Assembly: GCA_026984385.1 (NCBI GenBank) | Contig: JALSSH010000573.1 | Span: forward strand, 1 to 7,213 | Direction: 5' to 3' | Length of the DNA: 7,213 nt | Source: Ardenticatenia bacterium | GTDB lineage: Bacteria; Chloroflexota; Anaerolineae; Aggregatilineales; Aggregatilineaceae | In this document: positions 1-6,049 of the stretch, piece by piece | Layout of the letters: the number at the start of each line of letters is the position of its first letter | Position numbering within the stretch: position 1 is the stretch's first letter | Program-made: the position numbers and the translations under genes | The notes under the pieces: model-generated | The model's database searches: none | Told to the model about the DNA's origin: nothing | Seen by the model: the letters and a program-made list of their open reading frames with translations, nothing else

Positions 1-557
1 TCAGCCGAGACCCTGCGCCGCCGCCTATCGAATACGTCAAGGTTTCCGGCGGCATGTTCTTTGATATGACCATTCACGACTTTGACATGGCGCGCTTTTT
101 GTTCGGCGAGGTGGAGGAGATCAGCGCGGCGGGGGCGGTGTTGGTGGACGAGGCTATCGGCGAGGCGGGCGATATTGATACGGCCCTCATCACGCTCAAG
201 TTTGTGAGCGGGGCTATCGGATCGATTGACAACAGCCGCCGCGCCGTTTACGGCTACGACCAGCGCGTGGAGGTCTTCGGGAGCAAAGGGCGCGCCGCCA
301 ACGACAATCTCTATCCGGACGCCGTGACGCTCAGCGACGCGGCGAGCGTGCGACGCGCCAGCTTGCCGCTGAATTTCTTCTTGGAGCGCTACATGGACTC
401 CTACGAGCGGGAGATGCGGGCTTTTGTGCGCGCTGTGGCCCAAGACGAGCCGGTGCCCGTTAACGGGCATGACGGGCGCGTGCCGGTGGTGATGGCGCTG
501 GCGGCGCGGATGTCTTACGAGCAAAATCGCCCGGTCAAGTTGAGCGAGGTCGAATAG
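1..557 (+). CDS. iolG: Inositol 2-dehydrogenase-like oxidoreductase (Gfo/Idh/MocA family), C-terminal part
   Basis: The 5' end lies outside the window. The frame is open from base 3 and gives 184 residues before a TAG stop, a bit over half of a normal ~335-residue IolG. Family members oxidise myo-inositol or a related polyol with NAD in the cytoplasm; the N-terminal Rossmann fold is missing here. The visible part opens in the central catalytic segment with GGMFFDMTIHDFDMARF. Its D-x3-H spacing (DMTIH, bases 63-77) matches the catalytic Asp/His pair of Bacillus subtilis inositol dehydrogenase. The usual C-terminal sheet follows, with GAIGSIDNSRRAVYGYDQR and VEVFGSKG, and the protein ends in the family's last helix (VVMALAARMSYEQNRPVKL). 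The ATG at 54 is internal and not a start. Whether the substrate is myo-inositol or another polyol cannot be decided from this half. A hairpin follows, so it is probably the last gene of an operon to the left. Confidence 0.9.
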   Translation, partial: SRDPAPPPIEYVKVSGGMFFDMTIHDFDMARFLFGEVEEISAAGAVLVDEAIGEAGDIDTALITLKFVSGAIGSIDNSRRAVYGYDQRVEVFGSKGRAANDNLYPDAVTLSDAASVRRASLPLNFFLERYMDSYEREMRAFVRAVAQDEPVPVNGHDGRVPVVMALAARMSYEQNRPVKLSEVE

Positions 558-591
558 CGCGCTTTTCTGCCGTCGGGTGCGGCGCATAAGC

Positions 592-626
592 CGAGCGAGC
601 CAGCCGAGTTTCGGTTGGCTCGCTTG
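592..626 (+). terminator. Hairpin after the iolG-like gene
   Basis: The arms at 592-607 and 611-626 can pair over about 16 positions around a 3-base loop, with two G-U pairs. The core is GCGAGCCAGCCGA against TCGGTTGGCTCGC. It begins 34 bases after the TAG stop of the dehydrogenase. No strong T-run follows (TTGCTTA is the nearest), so termination may be weak or Rho-assisted. Between this hairpin and the promoter at 731 I see no further gene or site. Confidence 0.55.
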
Positions 627-730
627 CTTACGCTGAAAGGAAGCAACCAACACCGTCTGCTCCCGAGCATTGCTCCCTTTTCCACTGCGATCCCGCCTCA
701 GGCCCTGCCCCCTCTATCTACGACCACTCG

Positions 731-757
731 CCGACATTGCTCCACCGATGCTACAAT
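731..757 (+). promoter_or_regulatory. Probable sigma70-type extended -10 promoter of the two-component operon
   Basis: TGCTACAAT at 749-757 is a good extended -10 (TGn followed by TACAAT). A partial -35, CCGACA at 731-736, lies 15 bp upstream; the short spacer and weak -35 fit extended -10 promoters. Transcription would start near 764, leaving a leader of about 30 bases before the response regulator ATG. I do not see the TTAAGGT repeats found at 6610-6649 here, so autoregulation by the same operator is not evident. Confidence 0.5.
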
Positions 758-783
758 ACCCATCGAAGCATCGCGCAAAGCTC

Positions 784-790
784 AGGAGGG
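784..790 (+). promoter_or_regulatory. Ribosome binding site that fixes the response regulator start
   Basis: AGGAGGG ends 3 bases before the ATG at 794, a near-perfect Shine-Dalgarno sequence with slightly short spacing. It favours this ATG over the TTG at 737 in the same frame. That upstream start would add 19 residues in front of the normal receiver-domain start and would also lie inside the predicted promoter. Confidence 0.75.
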
Positions 791-793
791 CCT

Positions 794-1501
794 ATGCCGC
801 ATATTCTGCTCATTGACGACGACCGCTCGCTGACCGACCCGCTCTGCAGCGCCTTTGAGGAGAGCGGCTACACGGTCACGGTGGCGCACGACGGCAAAGA
901 GGGGCTGCGTAAGGCGCTCGAACTCCAACCGGACGTGATCGTGCTGGACGTGATCATGCCCGGGGTGAACGGCTGGGAGGTCTGCCAGCAGATCCGCCAG
1001 CATAGCCCCGTCCCGATCATCATGCTCACCGCGCTGGGGGATAGCGTAGACCGCATACGCGGGCTGGAGCTGGGCGCGGACGACTATCTGGTCAAGCCGT
1101 TCGGCTTCCAAGAGCTGTTGGCGCACGTCAAGGCCATGTTGCGCCGCGTGACGCTAGATACCCGCCCCGAAGCGCCCCTACGCATCTTGCGCGCCGACGC
1201 GATTGAGGTCAACTTGGCCGCTCATACCGTCACCCGCAACGGCGAGTTGGTGAAGCTGCGCCAGAAAGAGTACGACATCCTGGTGTTGCTGATGAGCAAC
1301 GCGGACCGCGTGGTGACACGCAACGAGCTTTTTGACCGCGTCTGGGGCACGGACTGGCTGGGCGACACACGCACCTTAGACGTACACATGAGTTGGCTGC
1401 GCGCCAAGCTGGAAGACGATCCTTCCCACCCGCGCTACTTCCAAACCGTGCGTGGGGTCGGCTATCGTTTCGCCGAGCCGGTAGAAAAGGCGTACCCATG
1501 A
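794..1501 (+). CDS. OmpR/PhoB-family DNA-binding response regulator
   Basis: This 235-residue protein is full length for the family. The N-terminal receiver (about residues 1-118) carries the acidic pocket D8-D9-D10, the phospho-acceptor D52 in VIVLDVIMPG, the switch residues T79 and Y98, and the conserved lysine K101 in VKPF. The C-terminal winged helix (about 135-230) has the KLRQKEYDILVLL, VVTRNELFDRVWG and TLDVHMSWLRAKLE segments and ends in TVRGVGYRF, typical of PhoB/OmpR DNA-binding domains. Phosphorylated by its kinase, it should dimerise and bind direct repeats with an 11-bp period. It is followed with an ATGA overlap by the sensor kinase, so the two are translationally coupled and almost certainly partners. 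The only such repeats I found in the window precede the - strand operon at 6555, making that operon the likeliest local target. The signal and the true regulon are unknown. Confidence 0.95.
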   Translation: MPHILLIDDDRSLTDPLCSAFEESGYTVTVAHDGKEGLRKALELQPDVIVLDVIMPGVNGWEVCQQIRQHSPVPIIMLTALGDSVDRIRGLELGADDYLVKPFGFQELLAHVKAMLRRVTLDTRPEAPLRILRADAIEVNLAAHTVTRNGELVKLRQKEYDILVLLMSNADRVVTRNELFDRVWGTDWLGDTRTLDVHMSWLRAKLEDDPSHPRYFQTVRGVGYRFAEPVEKAYP

Positions 1502-3003
1502 AGCGCTTAGGGCGGTTAGGTCTGCAAGGCAAAATCTTGCTCGTCTTTACCTCGGTGACCTTTGTGGGTGGTCTGGCGCTCTTTTTGATGGCCGGCTGGC
1601 AGTTACAAAACGCCACCCTCCAATTTCGCCAACATGACGTGCAAACGGTGGCGCTGAACATGGCTAACGGCCTTTCGGAGCTGTTGGAAGAGGCTAACGA
1701 TCACGAAGAAGATACCGCCGCCATGCTCCAACACGTGATCGAGCGCGGTCAAAACGAGCTGGGCATCACCTTCACCGTGTTGGACTTGCAACGGCGCGTG
1801 TTGGCGAGCACCTACTCCCCACGCCCGCCGATCTATTCCCCATTGCCGCTCACCGAAGAACTGCGCGCTGCTTTGCGCGGCCAAGTGGCGCACGAAGTCC
1901 GCGACGACGAAAACGGCGAGCCGCGCACTTACGCCGCCGTGCCGATCCTTTACGAAGGGAAGCAAGTGGGCGTGTTGCGCGCTTCCGCACCGATGGCCCC
2001 GGCTTATGACGAGGCGCGCGAAAAATGGTTAAACCTGGCCGCCGTCGTGCTGCCGATTGTGCTGCTTTCGGTGGCGACCAGTTTATGGCTTGGGCGCACG
2101 CTCACCCGCCCGATCCGCCAACTACATGCCTCCGCGTTGCACATCGCCAGCGGTGCGCTGGACGAGCGCGTCACGATCCGCAGCCAGGACGAGATCGGCC
2201 AACTGGCGGACGCCTTTAACTTCATGGCGGAACGGGTCAACGCGCTGATCGAGGCCCAGCGCAGTTTTGTTTCCTACGCCGCGCACGAGCTGCGCAACCC
2301 CCTGATGCGGCTCAAGTTGCGCGTGGAGGCTTTGCAGCGCGGCTCGCTGGAAGCCGGGCAGCGCGCCGCCTACCACAACGACCTGGCGTATGAGATCGAG
2401 CACATGACCACGCTCATCAACCAGCTTTTGGTCTTGGCGCGCCTGGACGAAGGCCGTCACAAAGCCGACCAGCCCCCCTCAGACACGGTCGCTTTTTTGC
2501 AAGATGTCGCCCGCACCTGGCGCATCCGCGCTCAAGGGGCCGGGCTGAACTTCCACGCCGAGCTGCCCGCCGAGCTGCCCGAAACGCCCGTCGCTATGAG
2601 CGATCTCCAGATCGTGCTGGACAATTTGCTGGAAAACGCGCTCAAGTACACGCCTGCCGGCGGAGAAGTGCGCTTGCGCGCTTGGGCTGCCACCGACGGC
2701 TTGCATCTGGCGGTGGAAGACACGGGCGAAGGCTTTGCACCCGAAGAACGCGAGATGATCTTCGAGCGCTTCGCCCGGCTGACGCGCGCCCGCGACCGCG
2801 AGGTGCCCGGCACCGGCTTGGGGTTGGCGATTGTGCGGGCCGTGCTAGAACAATACGACGGGGCAATCACTGCGCACAGTGACGGCCCCGACCGAGGCGC
2901 ACGTTTTGAGGTGGTGTTGCCGCTTGGCCGCGAGCAAGCTCAGGCGGCGGGGCGCGCGTTGCTGCCAGAGGCGGCGCGTGCCATTGCGCGCGGGCGCGCC
3001 TGA
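1498..3003 (+). CDS. Membrane sensor histidine kinase (sensor domain, HAMP, HisKA, HATPase_c)
   Basis: This 501-residue kinase partners the response regulator just upstream. The ATG lies inside the regulator's stop (ATGA). Membrane segments are at about residues 13-33 and 179-198. They bracket an extracytoplasmic sensor domain of about 145 residues whose end (FTVLDLQRRVLAS, then TYAAVPILYEGKQVGVLR) looks like a PDC/Cache-type ligand or stress sensor. A HAMP linker follows (about 199-251), then the H-box with the phosphorylated H263 in AAHELRNPL, the N-box with N380 in LLENALKYTP, the G1 box DTGEGF (408-413), the F-box IFERFAR and the G2 box GTGLGL (438-443). All catalytic motifs are intact. 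The last ~20 residues (from about 480) are Ala/Arg-rich and lie in the region that overlaps the convergent gene by 64 bp. The ligand cannot be read from the sequence. Confidence 0.95.
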   Translation: MKRLGRLGLQGKILLVFTSVTFVGGLALFLMAGWQLQNATLQFRQHDVQTVALNMANGLSELLEEANDHEEDTAAMLQHVIERGQNELGITFTVLDLQRRVLASTYSPRPPIYSPLPLTEELRAALRGQVAHEVRDDENGEPRTYAAVPILYEGKQVGVLRASAPMAPAYDEAREKWLNLAAVVLPIVLLSVATSLWLGRTLTRPIRQLHASALHIASGALDERVTIRSQDEIGQLADAFNFMAERVNALIEAQRSFVSYAAHELRNPLMRLKLRVEALQRGSLEAGQRAAYHNDLAYEIEHMTTLINQLLVLARLDEGRHKADQPPSDTVAFLQDVARTWRIRAQGAGLNFHAELPAELPETPVAMSDLQIVLDNLLENALKYTPAGGEVRLRAWAATDGLHLAVEDTGEGFAPEEREMIFERFARLTRARDREVPGTGLGLAIVRAVLEQYDGAITAHSDGPDRGARFEVVLPLGREQAQAAGRALLPEAARAIARGRA

Positions 3004-3662
3004 CGCGGCTTTTTGCGCGCGGCCTTCTTCACGCCGATGCGATAGCCCAACAGGATCACGGTCAGCAGCGCGCTGATCCCAAAGAGCGCGCGCATCCCTG
3101 GGTTGCTCGCGTCCGTGCCGGTGAGCAGGCCGTGCGCGGTGGCGAGGAGAAAGGCCACGTAACTGGTGCGGTGTAGCCGTTGCCAATTTTTGTGGCTGAA
3201 AAAACGCTTTTTCAGCGCAAAGCTGGGCGTCACCAGCAGCAAGACCCAAAAGGCAGAAACGCCCAAGCCGGTCGCAATCGGGCGATAGGGGCCGGTGAAG
3301 GGCACGAGCACGTCGCTGAGCGTGTAGGTGAAGTAGTTGTCAAAGAGCAACAACACCCCATGCCCCAGCGCGAAGAGCAGCCCCAGCCAAGAGATAGTCG
3401 CGTGTAACACCATCGAAAGCGGCCCGGGTGACCAGTCCTTAACCGCGCTGCTGCTCAGCGCCAAGCCCCACAGCACCGAAACGGTCAGCAGGATATAGGC
3501 GGTGATGCCCGCCGCGCGGATCATGTACCAAACCAGGTTCTCCTGGGTAAGCGAAAGGTGCGCAAATGCGCCCGTTTGGGCCAGCCACGCGACGGCCAAG
3601 CCGACCACCGCCACGCTGAAGACCAGCGAGAAAATATCCATCCAACGCGCGTCATCGTTCAT
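2940..3662 (-). CDS. Ferric-reductase-like transmembrane cytochrome b (stand-alone heme domain)
   Basis: This 240-residue protein has six predicted membrane helices (about residues 8-28, 44-70, 83-106, 130-150, 163-182 and 189-209). Four histidines have the ferric reductase/NADPH oxidase/YedZ spacing: H87 and H101 (14 apart) in helix 3, H164 and H177 (13 apart) in helix 5, enough for two stacked b hemes. It should carry electrons across the membrane. It has no FAD/NADPH-binding domain, so like MsrQ (YedZ) it needs separate donor and acceptor proteins. The start is supported by GGAGGA nine bases upstream (complement of 3672-3677). It follows the SH3 protein gene on the same strand after 116 bp and is probably the last gene of the ApbE operon. 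The C-terminal ~30 residues are very basic (KKAARKKPRQARPR) and mostly lie in the region overlapping the kinase gene. Ferric iron reduction, an MsrQ-like role, or electron transfer to a flavinylated protein are all possible. Confidence 0.85.
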   Translation of the reverse strand: MNDDARWMDIFSLVFSVAVVGLAVAWLAQTGAFAHLSLTQENLVWYMIRAAGITAYILLTVSVLWGLALSSSAVKDWSPGPLSMVLHATISWLGLLFALGHGVLLLFDNYFTYTLSDVLVPFTGPYRPIATGLGVSAFWVLLLVTPSFALKKRFFSHKNWQRLHRTSYVAFLLATAHGLLTGTDASNPGMRALFGISALLTVILLGYRIGVKKAARKKPRQARPRAMARAASGSNARPAA

Positions 3663-3728
3663 CGGGAAAAGTCCTCCGTTGTGTGTTTAAGGCGTTTCAA
3701 AAGGCGGTGAGTAAGGCTCAAGAGGGTG

Positions 3729-3758
3729 GGCGGCAAGAGCATTGTTGCCCTTGCCGCC
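3729..3758 (-). terminator. Hairpin between the SH3-protein gene and the cytochrome b gene
   Basis: GGCGGCAAG (3729-3737) and CTTGCCGCC (3750-3758) are perfect 9-bp inverted repeats around a 12-base loop, starting about 20 bases after the TAG of the SH3-protein gene. No T-run follows on the - strand. It could be a partial terminator or a 3'-end stabiliser that lowers expression of the cytochrome b relative to the upstream genes. I see no convincing promoter between it and the cytochrome b start. Confidence 0.4.
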
Positions 3759-3778
3759 TTCACGTGGATCGGGAGCGG

Positions 3779-5014
3779 CTAGTCGTCTTCGCGTTCGTAG
3801 CGATCGTCGTTCTCATGCTCGTAGCGGTCGTCATCCTCATAGTAACCCCCGCTGCCGCCGCTGCTGCCGCTCCCACCAATGGAAAATGTGCCGGCGCTGG
3901 CGGCTGGTTGTTGGATCACAAACTGCGGGGCGGGCGCGTCGCGGGTGGGGATGTTGTAGACGGGCAGATTCTGGCAGTTGCCGCTGAGCGTGCCCACGTT
4001 GCGCGCCACCCAGGCCGAACTACCGTCCGGCAAGCCGATCACCGTCCATGTGCTTTCGGGGTTGATCCCGCCGACCACGTATTGTTCGCCGCGAAAGCCA
4101 TAGTCCAGCACGCTGTAGCCGGTGCCCGGGCCGCTGCGCAAGTTCACCGAAGCCAGGTTGACGGTGAAGGTGCACTGGCCGATGGTGCTTGCGGTTGCGC
4201 CGCTGGTGGCCCCGCTGACGCCGCCGGTCTGCGCGGAAACTGGCGAGGGCGCGGAGGCGTCTTGCGTGGCGGTGAGTTCGGGCAAGGTGCTGACCAGCTC
4301 CGAAGGCAGCGCGGGCAACACTTGCACGTTGGCGAGCGTTTCGATGTTGGGGTCGTTGTTTAGCAGCGTGAAGTCATACGTGCCGCCTTCCACCACCAAG
4401 CTCATCCCGTCGAAGCTCGAACCGTTGAGCTGTGCGATCACGCGCCCCTCGGCGTCCACGACCTGCGCCGTGACTGGCGCGCCCGGGAAAGTCGCGCGGA
4501 TCGTGCCCTCGCTGTCCTGCGGAATCTCGACGCGGGTCATTTGCGCGGGCGTGCTGGCCGTCAGCGGCAGATCGGCGGACTGGCGGGTGCTCAGCGGCTG
4601 GTCCGGGCTGCTGACCAACAGGGTTTCGCCCAGCGGGGTCAGCTCGGTTTGGGAGGTGACGGTGAGGTACGCTTCGGTCACCCCGGGCAGTCGCTCTGCC
4701 GAAAAGGTGTAAGGGCCGCCGTCCGGCGCGAGACGCAACTCGATCTCGTGCACGCGCGGGTCAAAGGTCTGGAAGACCACGTTACCTGCCGCGTCGGTCA
4801 CCGTGACCACTGCGTCGTAAACTTCCAGCGAGACCACGCCGGTTGTTCCTGGCGCGGGGGAAACGACCACGTCCACGCCCGGGGTGGCGTCGTTGAGCAC
4901 GATAGGTTGGCTGCCGCCCTGCGCGTTGGCGCTGGGCGCGTTGCCGAAAAGGGCGAACAGACTTGCCGCCACAAGGGCGACGGTCAGGCCAAGATTGCGA
5001 AGTGTGCGGTACAT
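3779..5014 (-). CDS. Secreted SH3-domain (SH3b) protein with Gly-rich linker and acidic Tyr-rich tail
   Basis: This 411-residue exported protein has a Sec signal peptide at residues 1-31 (MYRTLRN, a hydrophobic core, then SANA before Q32). There is no lipobox cysteine. Residues about 35-240 look like two beta-rich domains of about 100 residues each that I cannot assign. A low-complexity Ser/Thr/Ala/Gly linker (about 245-279) contains SGAT twice (267-270 and 271-274). A bacterial SH3 domain follows at about 280-347 (VNLRSGPGTGYSVLDYGFRG, then TWTVIGLPDGSSAWV), flanked by C281 and C347, which could form a disulfide. The end is a Pro/Gln segment, a GGSGSSGGSGG stretch and an acidic tail with two DDRYE motifs. 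The ATG has AAGGAGAG just upstream and lies 42 bp after the apbE stop, so it is probably in that operon. It may bind the cell wall or act as an extracytoplasmic partner of the redox proteins; the role is inference. Confidence 0.85.
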   Translation of the reverse strand: MYRTLRNLGLTVALVAASLFALFGNAPSANAQGGSQPIVLNDATPGVDVVVSPAPGTTGVVSLEVYDAVVTVTDAAGNVVFQTFDPRVHEIELRLAPDGGPYTFSAERLPGVTEAYLTVTSQTELTPLGETLLVSSPDQPLSTRQSADLPLTASTPAQMTRVEIPQDSEGTIRATFPGAPVTAQVVDAEGRVIAQLNGSSFDGMSLVVEGGTYDFTLLNNDPNIETLANVQVLPALPSELVSTLPELTATQDASAPSPVSAQTGGVSGATSGATASTIGQCTFTVNLASVNLRSGPGTGYSVLDYGFRGEQYVVGGINPESTWTVIGLPDGSSAWVARNVGTLSGNCQNLPVYNIPTRDAPAPQFVIQQPAASAGTFSIGGSGSSGGSGGYYEDDDRYEHENDDRYEREDD

Positions 5015-5056
5015 GTTTGCCTCTCCTTAGAAGATGCTACAGATGATGCCTACGAT

Positions 5057-6049
5057 TTATGAATGCGCCGGGTGGGGCGCTGTGGGTTGTTCGAGTGGAA
5101 CGAGCAGCCGCCGAAAGGCCTCGGTTGCCAACACGGCGCGGTCTTTGCGCACCACGAGCGCCGCTTGTTGCGGCTGGTGCAATATCCAGTTCAACCCCGC
5201 CTCGCTGCCCATCAGCACGAGCGTTTTGGCGTACCCTTCGGCCAGCGCGGCGTCCGGATGGACGACAGTGGCGCTGAGCACGTCGGTTTCGGCGGGCTGG
5301 CCGTTGCGCGGGTCGATCAAGTGGTGGCGGAGGCGGTCGCCTTGCCGCCAGCGGCGAAAGTCCACGCCGCTGGTCGCCACCGCGCAGTCGGTCACACAGA
5401 TCGCGGCGAGCGGGGGTTGTTCGGCTTCTTCCCCCGGCTCGGCGATGCGGATCGTCCAGCCGGGTTGGCCCTGGGGCGCGCCGCGCGCGACCAAGTCCCC
5501 GCCGGCGTCCACCAAGCAGGGGCCGTAGGCGCTGAGCCGCTCGGCGATCTGTTCGGCTGCCCAGCCTTTGGCCGTGCCGCCCAAGTCGATCTTGGCGTTG
5601 GGCGGCAGCTTCACCAGCCGCCGCTTGCGCCGCACTTGGATTTCCGACCAAGCGGGCACGATGGGCGGGGCGGAAAACGTATCCTCCGAGCTTCCCACTC
5701 CGTCTTGCTGCGGAGTTGAGGGGGAAAAACCACGTCGAAAACTTTGAGTGTAACCAGCCGCCAGCAGAGCCGGAAGCACCAGAGGATTACACAAGCCGTT
5801 GGTAAGCTGCGCGGCGTAGCGCGCTTTTTGCAGCGCCTGGAAAAGGATCGCGCTCGTCTCGGTCCAGCGTCCGGCACGTGTGTTGAGACGGCTCAGCTCG
5901 CTTTGCGGACGGAAGCGGGAAAGCACCGCTTCGTACTCTTCCACCCAAGCGGGCACGCGCTGCAACACTTCCGCGCCGTCGGCCTCGCTTTCCAGCCAGA
6001 CGTTGAAGCGCGAACCCATTGCCTCAAACGAGATCACGTACTGCTTCAT
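5057..6049 (-). CDS. apbE: FAD:protein FMN transferase (ApbE family)
   Basis: This 330-residue protein is full length for ApbE, which splits FAD and attaches FMN to a Thr or Ser of a target protein such as NqrC, RnfG or other FMN_bind-domain proteins. Family motifs appear in order: EAMGS (9-13), LSRFRPQSELSRLN (43-56), DLGGTAKGWAAEQI (155-168), LVDAGGDL (179-186), ATSG (225-228) and HHLIDPRNG (242-250). At the usual C-terminal AD-A-L-A-T metal-site segment this protein reads AEGYAK (270-275), so the Asp and Thr seen in characterised members are Glu and Lys. There is no signal peptide or lipobox, unlike many Gram-negative ApbE proteins. Residues 104-133 are a Pro/Ser-rich insert. Its ATG overlaps the stop of the upstream Pro-rich gene (ATGA), with GAGGA about 10 bases before it. 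A cytochrome b and an exported protein follow, suggesting it serves a membrane electron-transfer complex. Confidence 0.93.
   Translation of the reverse strand: MKQYVISFEAMGSRFNVWLESEADGAEVLQRVPAWVEEYEAVLSRFRPQSELSRLNTRAGRWTETSAILFQALQKARYAAQLTNGLCNPLVLPALLAAGYTQSFRRGFSPSTPQQDGVGSSEDTFSAPPIVPAWSEIQVRRKRRLVKLPPNAKIDLGGTAKGWAAEQIAERLSAYGPCLVDAGGDLVARGAPQGQPGWTIRIAEPGEEAEQPPLAAICVTDCAVATSGVDFRRWRQGDRLRHHLIDPRNGQPAETDVLSATVVHPDAALAEGYAKTLVLMGSEAGLNWILHQPQQAALVVRKDRAVLATEAFRRLLVPLEQPTAPHPAHS

Noticed and set aside
737..793. Longer response regulator reading from the TTG at 737
   Set aside because: It adds 19 residues ahead of a standard receiver start, has no ribosome binding site and lies within the predicted promoter; the ATG at 794 has AGGAGGG in front.
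2985..3014. GC-rich stretch followed by five T's after the kinase stop, considered as a terminator
   Set aside because: I could not form a stem of more than a few base pairs immediately before the T-run, and the segment is coding on the other strand.
4143..4260. A full FMN_bind domain in the SH3 protein
   Set aside because: Only the short VSGAT core is present, in a low-complexity linker directly before the SH3 domain; the surrounding fold and the motif's Asp are missing. The motif is kept only as a hypothesis.
3683..4363. Long + strand open frame (226 codons) across the SH3-protein gene
   Set aside because: It is antisense to a well-supported exported protein. Its translation is Ala/Gly/Arg-rich with no recognisable domain, as expected for the shadow of a GC-rich gene.
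5063..5719. + strand open frame of 218 codons inside apbE
   Set aside because: It is the complement of conserved ApbE motifs, with no family resemblance of its own and no ribosome binding site.
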